A stretch of DNA of 64,000 bases, taken from contig OX424570.1 in assembly GCA_949152475.1 (NCBI GenBank), forward strand, positions 25,044,694 to 25,108,693. Direction: 5' to 3'. The translations under genes and the position numbers were made by a program. How positions within the stretch are numbered: the stretch's first letter is position 1; each line of letters begins with the position of its first letter. This document shows, piece by piece, positions 23,462 to 36,000 of this stretch. Source of the stretch: Terebella lapidaria (Eukaryota; Annelida; Polychaeta; Terebellida; Terebellidae). Below the pieces are notes generated by a model that saw only the letters and a program-made list of their open reading frames with translations, was not told where the DNA came from and ran no database searches.

Positions 23462-25261
23462 CTATATTACAATGGTTGCATTTCGTATATTTGTCTTTAT
23501 TTGTGTACGTAATTTCGAATGTAGTAACGTCTGAATCTCTGCCGTGTTTCCTTTGTTTGCAATATTCACATTTTCCATTGGATCCACAACGTGATCATAA
23601 AGCTCGACTCCATGATTAGATTCCCAGATAATATCATAGTTATATCGCCCTGTCTGGGCATTTGAGCGCTTCAGTGGCGCCCATTCCGTATACCTGTATC
23701 TGTCTGTACGTACACTGTATCCCATAACTCCCTGTCTCATCATTTGTGAGTATGCAGCACCTTTTATTTCCACATTTGGATGATCAATTAAAGGTAGAAG
23801 ACTCGTGCCCTCCGTGCAAAGTCTAATATTGGACGAGTCTTGAGGACATTGAGGCACCTTACCCAAGCCTGCAGCTTCGACTATTGTTGGAAATAAGTCA
23901 AGGAGTTCCACGATCGTATCAGAACGAATCCCCATGTCTGTCTTCCCTGGGATGTGGATCATCATTGGAGAATGAACCCCTTGTTCGAAGTTGGTATGTT
24001 TTCCCCATTCTCCATTCTCACCAAGATGCCAACCATGGTCTCCAATGAAGCTCACAAGCGTGGAATCATCCAGCTTGACCTCTGCAAGCGTTCGGAGAAG
24101 CTCTCCAACTAAACTATCAATGTACGAGACACATGCAAAGTAGGCTCTTCGGAGGAGTTTGGTGGAGATTTCTGGTAGAGTCTCGTTCATCTTGCCACTA
24201 ATGTTCAGGTGTTTGATGTCATCGTATAGATTCAGCTCATGTGGAGAACTGTATGCTTCTTTTGGAAGGTCTTGAGGAGCATAACAGTTTTCTGGAACAT
24301 CCATTTTGTCTAATGGGTATAAGTCAAGATATTCTTTGGGAAATACAAAAGGCAAGTGAGGTTTATGAAAACCAACGCCGAGAAAGAAATTCTTCTCGCC
24401 CGTTGATGCCTCGTGTGCGAAATTCCTCAAATGTTCCTTTGCTTGGGTGAGAATCTCTTCATCTGGTAGTGGACATCCGACTCTTTCAGTTTCGTTTACA
24501 GCTTTCCAACTGTCTTTCACTTTGTTATAGTTCCAATAGGTCCCATGTTTCGGGCGCTTGTATCTAATGCTCCAGGATGGACTGTCGAAATGGTGTGCAG
24601 ATTTCCCCCCGTGAAAAATCTTACCAGTTCCCACTGTTGTGTATCCGTTGTCATTGAAGAACTGTGGAAGAGTGGTGAAGTCTCCGGCACTTTCTCGCCA
24701 ATAGGTGATAAGGTCCCAAACTTTGGTCGTATCGGGCCTCCTGCCAGTCAGGAAAGACGTCCGACTTGGAGCACAGAGGCTATACTGGGCGTATGCTCTA
24801 GTGAAAAGGAGACTCCTTTGAGCTAAACTGTCTAAATTGGGTGTGTGCATTGTAACCTCGCTGTGAGGTTCAGGATAGTGAGGACCTCTGTATGCCGATA
24901 TTTGGGGTCTTAGGTCGTCAGAAATTATAAAGAGAACGTTGAGTCTCTTTCGAAGTCCATTATGTTGGGTCCATGTGAGATTTCTTCGCTCTTCGTTGGG
25001 ATTTGTTTCAGTGGAGATTAGTTCCTCAGTAGCGTGATTTCTAGTGCTCTCGTGTTGAGGTGTTTGGTATGAAATGGTCCCGTATATTCCGTCTGAGCTC
25101 GTAGTGTTTTGCTGTATGATGACATCAATACTTGACGTTTCCTTTGATGGCTGCGAATTCGGTTTGTATTTTGATCCAAAGTATATGCATACTGCAGCAC
25201 TTGCAATACAAACTACGAATATATTCCAGATTACCCGTAGAACAGTCTTTCTATGGCGCAT
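23462..25261 (-). CDS. IDS-like: Iduronate-2-sulfatase-like protein, intronless
   Basis: A single 599-codon open frame. Family role: IDS removes the 2-sulfate of iduronate in heparan and dermatan sulfate, normally in the lysosome. Seen: a hydrophobic segment at residues ~8-28 (signal peptide or anchor), a Ser/Thr-rich stretch of ~75 residues, then the sulfatase fold. DD at 115-116 fits the first metal ligands. CAPSR at 163-167 is the sulfatase signature whose Cys becomes formylglycine, followed by TGRRPDTT as in IDS. GDHGWHLGE and GEWGKHTNFE supply later metal and substrate residues. The frame is intact and near normal length for the family (about 550), with a longer N-terminal stalk. Absence of introns, while neighbours have many, suggests an old retrocopy that stayed open, so it may be functional. 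The sulfatase family is certain; IDS rather than another sulfatase is strongly supported. Confidence 0.92.
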   Translation of the reverse strand: MRHRKTVLRVIWNIFVVCIASAAVCIYFGSKYKPNSQPSKETSSIDVIIQQNTTSSDGIYGTISYQTPQHESTRNHATEELISTETNPNEERRNLTWTQHNGLRKRLNVLFIISDDLRPQISAYRGPHYPEPHSEVTMHTPNLDSLAQRSLLFTRAYAQYSLCAPSRTSFLTGRRPDTTKVWDLITYWRESAGDFTTLPQFFNDNGYTTVGTGKIFHGGKSAHHFDSPSWSIRYKRPKHGTYWNYNKVKDSWKAVNETERVGCPLPDEEILTQAKEHLRNFAHEASTGEKNFFLGVGFHKPHLPFVFPKEYLDLYPLDKMDVPENCYAPQDLPKEAYSSPHELNLYDDIKHLNISGKMNETLPEISTKLLRRAYFACVSYIDSLVGELLRTLAEVKLDDSTLVSFIGDHGWHLGENGEWGKHTNFEQGVHSPMMIHIPGKTDMGIRSDTIVELLDLFPTIVEAAGLGKVPQCPQDSSNIRLCTEGTSLLPLIDHPNVEIKGAAYSQMMRQGVMGYSVRTDRYRYTEWAPLKRSNAQTGRYNYDIIWESNHGVELYDHVVDPMENVNIANKGNTAEIQTLLHSKLRTQIKTNIRNATIVI

Positions 25262-26419
25262 TATGAGGCAGACAAGAAAAACGATCTGCTACAACAGCCG
25301 CTCATTCAACCTTAACCTGTTATTTTCCATATGCTGTCAAAGTCGATAAAATCTGTTTTAAATAAAAAAAAATGTATATACATACATATGCACGCTATGA
25401 ATTTGTATAACCAATAACTCACCTGCAGGAATAACGGGAATCCAATATATCTATGATGGGAATGCCATTAAAGTCAATACGATAATTAAAACCTATGAAA
25501 ATCATGCCATAGAAAGGTATTCATTCATCAATTTTTGCACCACAGCAACCTTTCATCACTAAAATTATTCTCAGCATGTTGATGCAAGCTGTGTTAATGT
25601 ATTGACGGTTCTGTAAAACATTTCTGGTGTGAACATTCGTGATGAGTTCGCTCTGAAAACCAACTTTAGACGTTCGAATGATGGGTTTGGGTACCGAATG
25701 TAGGATCGCCATTTAATATAGAAGCGTGAAAATTTACACGTATAAACATACATTCCAATAATTATCTCAATATATTTTCAACAAAATTCGTTTTTAAAAT
25801 CTACTCTACCAATTTTTCGTTATTGTTTGATCCTCTAGCCTCCAGTGAAACTTTTGGTTTGACTGACAGGCATGCGATTGAAATCGTGTGCTTACCATGA
25901 TTGAAATTCAATAATGGGCTGAAATTATATACGCTGTATATACTGTGGTAGATTGATTGTTTTTTTTTCTTTTTTAAAAATATGCGATAGAAGTCTGAAA
26001 TTTGGTAGAAAATTGCCGTTTGAGTCCAAGGTGAAGTGTGTCGTTACATAAATTTCCATGCTCAGTGATTTTTTGTTCCGATGCATATCTTGTTATCCAC
26101 AAACTGTTTCTCTTCAAGTGATATTGGCAGAAAGTTATGGATTTTGCCATACCTTTCCGATCGAACGAAGAAATCATAATAGTGATATATCTGCACTTGT
26201 ATGCCTAAGTAGATGCCCCTTTCTAATTGATTTCGTGGCAAGTTTCTGGTGGATATAGTTTGTTTACATTACCGCCATTCTCGGTGCTTCGAATCCCTTC
26301 CAGCTGATCGAACGTGAACTAGGTCAGTTCAGAGGTAACTCTGAGTGGTGCACAGAACAAATAAAAAGCGGCTGCTAGTAGGTCATATATGCTTGATTTA
26401 TCCATCTGATCAAGCATAG
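25262..26419. other. Upstream flank of the sulfatase gene
   Basis: No gene seen. The stretch 25970-26050 ('gatagaagtctgaaatttgg', 'tagaaaattgcc') is weakly repeated at 29295-29350 in the same orientation inside ZNHIT2 intron 1, marking a dispersed repeat. Confidence 0.4.
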
Positions 26420-27051
26420 TGTGACGGAATAGCGGAGTTCTTCGGGCGGCTATTACGCCCACTGATCGAATAGTACGATGTATGTTGTGCGTGAACACAC
26501 CAACAGGAAGTCCGACGTCAATTGCAACAATATCCGATGTTTATTGGGATGATTAAGTCCGATGTACGATCACGGTCACTCACACAATCGTAATCCCCAC
26601 AATAGTCCGAAGTATTAATAGTCCTGTATAAATTTGATATCCTCTAATCACAATCTTTGGCTTAGTACCTCTCAATACAACTTCTCTCTTCAACAGATTT
26701 CTCACAACTACCACTGTTCAACTCCAATATTGCGACTGACTTGTCCGTGGGAAAGCGCGGGGCTAAGTTTATGATGTGTGTGGGATTTCCCGCGTAATGT
26801 GGCAGGTGTTCATGTGAAATGGCGGGAAAGTGATGTCATGTCTGTGTGGGCGGAGTCATGTGTCTGGGAATGTGGTGATTGGTGGGATTGTAGGAAGTGA
26901 TAACGTGAGCAGTGTTGTTTACATGTAGATGTGGTGCGAGGACGGTGCATGCCCGGTGACGTAAGGTAAGTAAGTATGAAGTCATGTGATGAATCTGTGC
27001 CGTGTATGTCGAGTGGGAGAATGTGTCAGGGGCGGGTTTCGGGCCATAACA
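26420..27051 (-). mobile_element. Probable solo LTR
   Basis: Read on the minus strand the 632-bp segment starts TGTTATGGCCCGAAACCC and ends CCGTCACA, the TG...CA layout of an LTR. It carries AATAAA about 130 bp before the end (complement of 26544-26550) and is richer in G+C than its flanks. No internal retroelement coding region adjoins it. The flanks share only 'cata' at slightly shifted positions, so a target duplication is not proven. Confidence 0.5.
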
Positions 27052-27641
27052 GTCATAAATATTCTACACATAGTTTGTTTTACAACCTATTTTTCTGAGA
27101 CCACAGGCATATATATGTAGTTAATTTAGAACAAATATTTTTTTTCTGCCAATATCACTTTAACACACGGTACGTCATGGCGCGTGAATAAATATCCCAA
27201 AATTGAAATATCATTTCTCAAGAGAATATTGTGTCTCCGATAGACCTCCGTCCAAATACATATGCTGCGTCTGACGTGTACGTTGTGCAAATGGTGTGCA
27301 CGAGTTTCCTAGTAAAGTGCATTATTTAAAGTCCTGTGCTATTGTCAGATATATTTTCCTGGTATGAGCAGTCATGGCGGTAAATGGGGGTTTTGTAACA
27401 TAGAAAAACATTTGACTGAATTTTTCATTACTTTGGTCCTGAGTTAGTTCGTAATTTATGCAATGATGAGCGTGGCAATTTGTGTGTCTGTTGTTAATGG
27501 AACGCATGAACTTTCCCATGTCCCGCGCTAGCACGCACCATTTGCGGAACGTGATTGAACGCAGCAATTAGGCTCAGCTAATCATAACGCAACCGATGCC
27601 CTTCAGTCTGCGTTACGAGAACGTCGACTTGTAAACAAACC
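27052..27641. promoter_or_regulatory. Upstream region of ZNHIT2
   Basis: No gene seen. A ~36-bp stretch at about 27530-27568 ('cgcaccatttgcggaacgtg', then 'attgaacgcagca') recurs at 40965-41000 just outside the transposon, a possible shared regulatory or repeat-derived motif. I did not see a TATA box. Confidence 0.3.
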
Positions 27642-30600
27642 ATGATGGATGTTGTTGACAAGGAAAATGAGTTTGACAAAGGTGAAAAGCCGAAATGTAA
27701 ATTGTAAGTATTCTTTGACGACAAACTGCACTTTCTCTGTTTAATGAATGTGTACAGCTGTCAATAAGTATTAAATTACCGGGCATGTAGGATTTGTTGG
27801 TGAGCGATAATAGGGGCCTATGGTGAACTGCTGGGTTCTATCTACGGAAAGACATTGGTCGACTTTCGTAGTATGAGTCATCTACTCTTACGAATTAGCC
27901 CTAGGCCTAATACTCTGTCGTACATGCATGATCTGCCCAAAATGTGGGAATATGTTGCAATTCATTTTGGTCTTCATACACAGGCGCGTAGCCAGGGTTT
28001 GATATCGCATACGCTAAAATAAGTATTTGAAAGAGAATTGCGAGCGAGCGCAGCGAGTGAAGCTTTGTGCAGCTGGGGGCTTGGGGGGTGCTGTAAGCCG
28101 CCTAAGAAAATTTTTGAATTTGCGTTCTTCTGGAAGCATTCTGACGTATATTTGGTGAAGTAATATTTGATGGGCCGTGAATGCCAGAAATACTTCTACC
28201 TGGTTTATTATGACAGTTGTTAGAAACTAGCCACGACCATGCCCATGCAGGAGTAGTAGAAACAGAAGCGATATTCAGACCGCCGCATTATTTTGCGTTA
28301 CTTTTGGGGGGACGAGAAACTGTCCAGCCCAATTTTACTGCAAAATTAGGAACATTACAATCGTTCAGCTTGACATCAGAAATTCATTGGAATTTCCACA
28401 TCACAATTATTGACATTTAGAACGATCGACTGGTGTGTCTCAAATATTTTTGGAAAGTTTGAATAAGCTATGTTTCTGTGCTATGAATGAGTTTGAATAT
28501 TTATGCACCATAAACGCACTCACAGAAACAACAATGTATTGATACTCCTTATGTGAAATGCTCAATTGCTGTTAATTCAAGCAAAATCAGCAAAATTGAC
28601 AATGTGGCCAAGCCAGTCCCTGGAAGTACAAGATTACGCCGTAAATCATTTTTTTATGAATAGACCTATACATATATGTGGAACCAGAGTACTAGACTTC
28701 GGTGCCCTGTTGAATGTAGACCCCAATACTTATGTTTTCCTCCCCATTTGTGGCACGCGTCATTCCTCAAGTGAAGCTTTCATGTGTGATTGAGAAAGAG
28801 TATTCACCAATATACTATATACTGATGGCCTGGAGCATCAGATACAAGCGCCTGAAGCATAGCACCTACTGGATCTATAACAAAGTGAAAGACCTATATA
28901 CTACTACATTAAGCGTTAAATTTTACTATTATGTGTAGCCTATAGCCTATAGGTATTGCACGCATTTCAGAGTGACAGTCCTGGCTGACATTTGATGATA
29001 CCTTTTGAAGAAAGTGCTTATTTTCGATGAATCGTCATAATGTCAATACTGTAGGCTCGGGAAATTCGCCTTATTTTAGTTCAATCTACACAAAACGCTA
29101 CTTTCTCATTTATTGACAATATATATGCTGAAATTTTCGTACGCTATAGTGTATTAGCGTATGCCTGGCTATTCGCCTGATACACCCGTATACATCATGT
29201 GTGATATATGAATAACTTTAACATTTTACCGGCAGATCAATAATAACATGATAAAATTTTGCAGTAGATTGCAACTTTTTTTTGTTTTTGTGATAGAAGT
29301 ATGAACCTTGGTGGAAAATTGTCAATTATCTTCCAGATGAAGTTACCAAGTTTTACAATACCATTTAGCACAGCATAAATATCATCGAAATACGGTGCAA
29401 ACGAGTTGGAAAAATCGGAGTGCATAGTATATAGTATACGTGCATAGTATGTATATATATATGGACCTATAATGCTGCATGATGACAATCAAGCCTAGTT
29501 GTAGGTTATTGTATTTGCATAAGTTGGTGTCAGTACTAAATCTCACAATTGATATGCTATACCTGGATTTCTGACAGGTGCTTGGAGAAGGATTCGCGGT
29601 ACACGTGTCCACGCTGTAACGTTCCCTACTGTTCATTGGACTGCTACAAGTCAGAGTCACACGGCACATGCTCAGAAACATTCTACAAGGATTGCTTCAT
29701 GGAGGGACTCGAAGATATGAAAAGGTTTGTGGATTTGAATTGGAATTGTATCCAGTCATGATAATATTTGAAACTCATCTTTATTTCAACACTAGTGATG
29801 AATTTACAATTATAGAAAAATATTATGACAATTCTCCCATCTTCAGTCCCGGTGAGAAGCAGAAAGTCATGGAAATGCTGAAACGAGTTGCCGAGACAGA
29901 TGACAACTTAGAGACAGATGTAGCAGGTGAAATGGATACACATGTACAGATGTGATGTACTTTCAATAATATACATTAATACATGTCTAATACATGTACA
30001 CAATATCACTCATCAAGTTTGATGTGTGTCAGTTTGGTAAGAAGTGAAAATATGTTATTATTTTCTTATTCTTTACTTTTTCAGATGGAGAAGATGATCT
30101 CAGTGAAAGGCTACAAGGACTAGATTTGGGTATGATTATGTTTACATTATAGTGAATTCGTTATCCAAAATGCTGAATGATTTACCTTGGAACAGCAGAT
30201 TCTTTCATATTCAGCTAGGATCCTGCATTTTGTATATATTACATTTTTCATATATTACATTTATATTGGTTCCCAAAAGAAAATGCGAACCTGTACCCAT
30301 AATGCACAATTACTATAGTAATATACTATCCCCTAGACTCGGACACGACTGCCATCTGGTCACGCCTGAGTGATGAGGAGAAGACAGAGTTCCGTGCAAT
30401 GATGCGTGACGGTCGGTTGGGACAGCTGGTTGAAGCTTGGCAACCGTGGTGGTGTCAAGACAACTGCCTTCAAAAGGTAACACATGAGAGACTTGACGTA
30501 AAGGGACTACTTTTTGCAGACAGCTAATTTAACGCAGGGATTGATTTGCAAGGATGTATATTTGTGTTGCTAGATGTGCATGCTGTATAGTGCACAAAAC

Positions 30601-31370
30601 AGAGTATTCAGTTTTCAAAATGTTCAGAAAATTACCATAAATCCACTGCAAATAAAAGTATGTTGCTCTTTTAACTTGTTTAATGACGAATGGATGATAG
30701 CAGGTATTTGCAAAATATGTACCTGGTTTATACTGCACTGTACTGTCGATAATAAAAGTGTATAAATAAAGTATAATGATGTTTTAGGATGTTCACCTTA
30801 CAGGACCTTGTGTCTGAGTTATCAATGGAGGCCTCTGAGGACGGTGACTCATCAGCATCCAGTGAGGCAGGAGACTATCCCAGAATCCTCCAGGATATAC
30901 CAGACATCAATTTGTTGTTGAAGGTATTTCACATAATTTATGCTGATAATATGTGGTGTACCCTGTACATAGGTAACAACCTCATATGATGTGTACATGT
31001 ATCTAACTCTTTCTTTTTTAAAAACAAGAGAATTTAAACGGCATCTTGCATGTTGTGATTTTTCGTGAAATTTCATTGATGTCAGATCTGACAGATAATC
31101 TGGAGACTAGTCTAAAACAATAACTGTTTTTCAATAGTGATGTTTTTTTTTTTAGAATAAACCACCATCAGAGGTTATCAAGTTCTCCGTCATCAACACA
31201 ATTTATGCGTATGCATATATCACACGTATCTACAATGGGGATTATTCAGACATTGCTGAACAGAGTGCTCAGGTAATGAAATATTATTAGGCATCCCGAT
31301 TGAAAATCGGGAGGCCTTATGTTTGTTTAGGCATCCCGATTGAAAATCGGGAGGCCTTATGTTTTTGTCT

Positions 31371-31412
<42 letters not shown>

Positions 31413-34400
31413 CTTCCGCCGTTCGGTTTCCGGATCATAACTCTTGAACGCCTTAATCTATCTTTCCGAAATTTTCACAGCTCATCCGAAATACTTTGCT
31501 CCTAACCCCTATTGTTTTTCGTCGAGACCCGAAATCCAAGATGGCCGCCAGCGGCCATTTTGGAAAAAAAAATCGGGCGATTCCTGTCAATGTCATAATT
31601 TGATTCAGGCAATTTCCAGGGGGAAAAAATTTTTTGGGTGTATTTTTTTTTGGACTTAGAATTTTTCCCTCACCTGCCCCCATGCAGATGTAATACTGTG
31701 ACTGAGCCATGCTACTGTATTCACTGACTGCAGCCTGCATGTCCAGCATGAGGCTAGGCTCTGCCCTCTCAGCCAGTGCAGTATATGAGAGCCCTACTCA
31801 GTAATGCCTGTGATAAGGCAATACCCCCCCCCCCCCCCTCTCCCTCCCCCACCTCCACTGTCAGCCAGTCTAATCTGCATATGAATGTAGCAATGTATCA
31901 GTGACTTGTATGCACTGCCCCTTCCCCCCCCCCCCCCCCCTCCCCCCTCTCCTGTCCCCTCACCCCAGTTTACTATACTAACACCAACAAGTTGGAACAA
32001 TGCCCTCCTTCCCTTTCTAAAGAAAACAATAGGTGGTTATATAATGATGACCCAAACTGAAGATAACAGCTTTGAAGGTCTGCCTGGGCCTTGGTTGCCG
32101 GTCAATTGTTCATTGTATTCAGTTAAAACAACACTGTGTTTATCTGGATGAAACTACATGCATTGTTTTGTTTTCTAGCTGTATTTCACATGCAGTGACC
32201 AAATTATCATTGTTTTACTTAGTCAGAACCCAGAATAATTTCCTTTTTGCTTGTATTATGAATGTCTGTCATGTCTGTACATTTAATACCTATTGAGATT
32301 AAAACAAATATCTGATGGACATTTGTCTAGTGAGCAACTGCTATAATTTGAACTCTCACTCCCACCTGTGTTCAATAATCCTGGTATATGTATTATAATA
32401 ACAGTCAAGTTTCACCATTAGAAAAGAAAAGAAAAATTGGGGGATGCCACAAAGCCTATAGGCTTTTATGTCTAGTTGTGAGTTGTGGCATAAATATTTC
32501 ACATTTATAACATGTGAGTTGATTCTCCAATACTGTGAAAAATACGAGTGACATGTTGTGAGATGATTTACCTGCTGTGGACTTAATAGACATTTTCAAA
32601 GTATACTGTATTTTTTTTGACCAGTGTATTTTCTTGTTTCTTCCAGGAGTTGCTCTTGCTATCACCAGCGCTTGTCACAGAGACTTACGCAAGTACAGAG
32701 GCAGCCATTGGTGGATGTATTGAGTGCTTGGCCAATCAGGTGACAGTATGCAAATGTACTCATTAGTAACCGTTCAGCAATGTTTTATTACTTGTGGCAA
32801 AAACCTATAACAGAGCAAGTTTCTGCTCGTGGCATATTCTATCCAATCAGGCATTGTGCAGTTTGTGACATGCCAGTTTGAAGGTCCCACTTCTGTGTGG
32901 CTTTCTTTGTTGTGTCTTATAGTGATGCAAATCAATATCAACACCATATAATATATATAAATGAAAACTTTAACATGTTGAAGACATTATACACCATATA
33001 AACTAACTAAATTACTTGTTTGATTGTTGCAGTTTTGCTGTTGTTGTTTTTCGTGCTATACATACATATAATGTCCTGTTGAGCTATGAAACAATGCCTT
33101 AATCATCACTAATACATCTATTCCAACACAGGCCAAGTCACTATACGTGTCACAAGCATTCAGTGTAGAAGTTCTTCGTGATGTCTCATGTCTGATTGCG
33201 GGCACGCGTCACCCCTTCGTCCTGCGAGCTCTCTCCGATGTACATGCTTTGTTAGGTCGAGCCATTAAAGGTGTGTATTCAAAGGTTCAGCACAATCTCC
33301 GGTGCGGTCCTCAGAGGTAGTTTTGAGTAGGAAATTCACACTGCAATACGATGTATACTGGTGTAAAAATGTTAAATATGTAAGTTCAAGGTTCAGAACA
33401 TATCGAGTAATAACACTGGGTTCAATTGGATATAAAACAGTATTTCCTCTTGAAATTCGTCATTTCGAAGTATATTTTTTTTAAATTGAACAGGTTTGGT
33501 TCTACATGTAGTCCTGTTCCTGTGCAATTTTGATATTTGCAGCTCTTTCGAAAAGGAGAAAATCCGCGTCCAGACACCAAGATGTCGTCAAACTATGTGA
33601 TAAATCGCCAAGCACAGTCAAGCAAAAAATGTATGCGGCCCAGAAAAAGTGTGAATTCCTGCTGAGCTGGGTGCAAGCGTTCGGCTCAACTCTGGAGGAA
33701 TGCTTACCACACGTTGAAATCCAGATATGTGAGCAGTAAAATTATCGTCATGTTCAGAAACAAAACTTTACAAGGCAAAACCAGTTGATTTAGATGTTAT
33801 ATGAAATGTTTTGACTGGAAAAAGAAGTCGGAGACGGGAAGTAAGGAAAGATTTTGGTGGTATTTGATGGCTGAACACTATGAAAGACAGATAGCCGTAC
33901 TCACTTGAAATTTAAAGCTGCTGCCTTCGAATGTATGCAAATTTTTTTTCAAAATCAATTTTTTGTTAAACACATCTATTGAAATATAACAAAAGGTGTG
34001 CTCAATGATTTTGATGATTACAGTTCGTCCGAGTTGTCTTTTCAGCCGTTTTAGTGCCCATTTTGAACCGGTTCAATCAAACCCGAATGTAAACAAATGC
34101 TCGAATTGCGCTTAAAAGTCAACATCGAGTACATTTCCCAGTTCGTATGTGCATATATAGTGTACTTGTGAGAAAATAATCAGTGATATACCATGATGTG
34201 CATGGAATTGTCAGTCTATCTCGCACTTCTATGCTTTGTTTACATCTGCGTGTGATGAATACAGTTCCTGTATAGAACCGCTTATTCAAATGAGCAAAAT
34301 TTTACTTAGGACTGGTTATTTTCATTACATTTGATGTGAGCATGTTTCATTCAGTTAGTTTAACATGAAATATAGTTTTCAAAAAATAATGACTGGTTTC

Positions 34401-34927
34401 GAAGGCATCTGCTTTAACCTCTCCCAAACTGTTGCCATAACTGGCAAAACTGTCCCAAGTTACATGTGACCAGTCTAACAAAGCAATAAACAAGAGTCCC
34501 ACAATGTACCGGACATGAGGTGACCCTGTGAGAAGAATACATTGTACTCAAATATTGAAAAAAACAGCAGAAACCAAGAAAAAAAAAGGAATCTTGTGAA
34601 AATTTATGGCGAATGAAAAGTCAGGTTTGCAGACTATCAAAACATGATCAAGTAAATAAATTGGTGCTGCCTTGTTGTGATATTACATGCTGCCCACTGT
34701 ACATGTATAGTACTAGACTGGCATTATTAATCACAAGGATTGCTTTTCTTTCACTTATTTTGTGTCATTATTTGGATATTTCAGGTGAAATGACATCACG
34801 GTTGGCCATGCATGAAACAACGGGAACAAAATTAGTGAAGAAACAGCACAAGAAAGCTCAGAAATCTTGTGCAACTCCGCTAATACAGGAAATTTCCTCA
34901 TCATCTGTAAATGACGTGCATTCCTGA
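27642..34927 (+). CDS. ZNHIT2: Zinc finger HIT domain-containing protein 2
   Basis: Eleven exons: 27642-27703, 29578-29724, 29847-29926, 30085-30129, 30337-30476, 30804-30923, 31156-31272, 32647-32739, 33132-33270, 33543-33728 and 34785-34927. The total is 1272 nt, 423 residues plus stop, with consistent phases. The first intron splits the first CxxC pair (CKLC); exon 2 supplies the rest of the HIT zinc finger (YTCPRCNVPYCSLDCYKS, then the His and Cys of SHGTC). Exon 5 has the acidic-to-WQPWW segment typical of ZNHIT2. The last exon is basic (KKQHKKAQKS) and ends with LIQEISSSS. ZNHIT2 is known to help R2TP/HSP90-linked assembly of U5 snRNP and other complexes. If the donor at 33729 is not used, translation stops at 33739 and gives 379 residues. 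Introns 1, 7 and 10 carry repeats and a sulfatase-gene fragment. Confidence 0.93.
28831..28893 (+). pseudogene. Fragment of iduronate-2-sulfatase gene in ZNHIT2 intron 1
   Basis: Twenty-one codons in one frame (WSIRYKR...YNKVKD) match the sulfatase encoded at 23462-25261 at 18 of 21 residues and about 56 of 63 bases. Similarity stops sharply on both sides and no splice sites frame it. The orientation is opposite to the intact gene. It is a relic of a second sulfatase copy or a captured fragment. Confidence 0.85.
31289..32480. repeat. Composite repeat in ZNHIT2 intron 7
   Basis: Starts with a 40-bp unit repeated twice (31289-31328, 31329-31368), each containing a perfect hairpin TCCCGATT-gaa-AATCGGGA. 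A 41-base T run (31372-31412) follows, then an 'ccggatcataactcttgaac'-type repeat and two long C runs (about 31823-31837 and 31926-31940). The far end, 'gggatgccacaaagcctata' at about 32441-32460, partly mirrors the starting 'ggcatccc...aggcctta' words, so this may be one ~1.2-kb inserted element. Confidence 0.55.
34130..34420 (+). repeat. ~300-bp dispersed repeat in ZNHIT2 intron 10
   Basis: Inverted partner of 4390-4690; see the shared landmarks there. It lies between the last two ZNHIT2 exons. Confidence 0.7.
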
Positions 34928-36000
34928 CAAAAGAATCCTTCCTTTATCTCTTCAATTTCGAACTTGTGAGGTGCCAGTTGGAGTGAATGCTTATTACCAT
35001 TTCAGTGTGATCTGATATGATATGTATTAATAAATATTCTTTCATGATTCTGATTTTGATGACTTCACTCTGTGTAGCTTGTAACCAGTATTTTAGTTTT
35101 TTAAAAAGAAGTTTGTTCTATGGTGCTGTAAAAAGGGTTATTTGGCGAAGGTTTAAATTTTGCAAGGGTTGTAATTTCACGAATTTAGCCCAACTGTAAA
35201 ATGGTGTCAAATACTACTATATTCGTGTGTTAAAAATTGCAAATTTTATAAACCCCATTATAATATCCCAATTTAGGGTGATTACACCCCATACCACGTT
35301 CTTGACAATTGATTCAGTTTGTTCGATTGCCTGATGAATCTCATGCAGAGCAGTCATTTGTTCGATATTTTATGACCAATATTTTATGACTAAGGAAAAC
35401 ATAGTAGGATCGAGTGCTGTAGTTCACCGACATAGTATTCGGACCCACGGGTCAGACGAAAACAACAATAAATTGCCGTTCTCCAATCTTTTTGGATATC
35501 ACATCACACTGTCACTGTCAAAATTAACACAATTCCGTATACCCCTCTTCTGAGAGCGGAAATCACCTGATTTCCAACCCTCTGTTGCACCAGAAAAGAA
35601 ATTTCACAAACTTATCTCAATTGTGTCATTAAATGAGCAAGAACAGAATTCTCTAGAGACATGCCGCATACTTGTGGTTTAAATAATCCACTCAGTAAAT
35701 AATAACATGAGATGGATAAATAAACATAAACACTCCCCATAGCCGCTGGTATGCTTACAAGGCGATCGGGTATGCCCATGGTAGCCCTAAAGACAATTGA
35801 GCGCCCTGTCGGCGTTCATGACGCGCACACTAGCAACCCCAACGTACAATAAGTCCACAGAGTAATGCACTGATCCAGCCCAGAGCCCATACAACGACCA
35901 CCGGAACGCGGATCCAATAGATTCAGACAAAATGCCGGCCCATAACCGCAATGGCTATGCCCGCGGACAGATTCTAGGTCCAGACAATCACCATATAGTG
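34928..36000. other. 3' flank of ZNHIT2 up to the retroelement
   Basis: AT-rich to about 35750, then GC-rich towards the gypsy element, whose left edge I cannot fix. The expected 3' LTR matching 39809-40318 was not found here. Confidence 0.4.
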
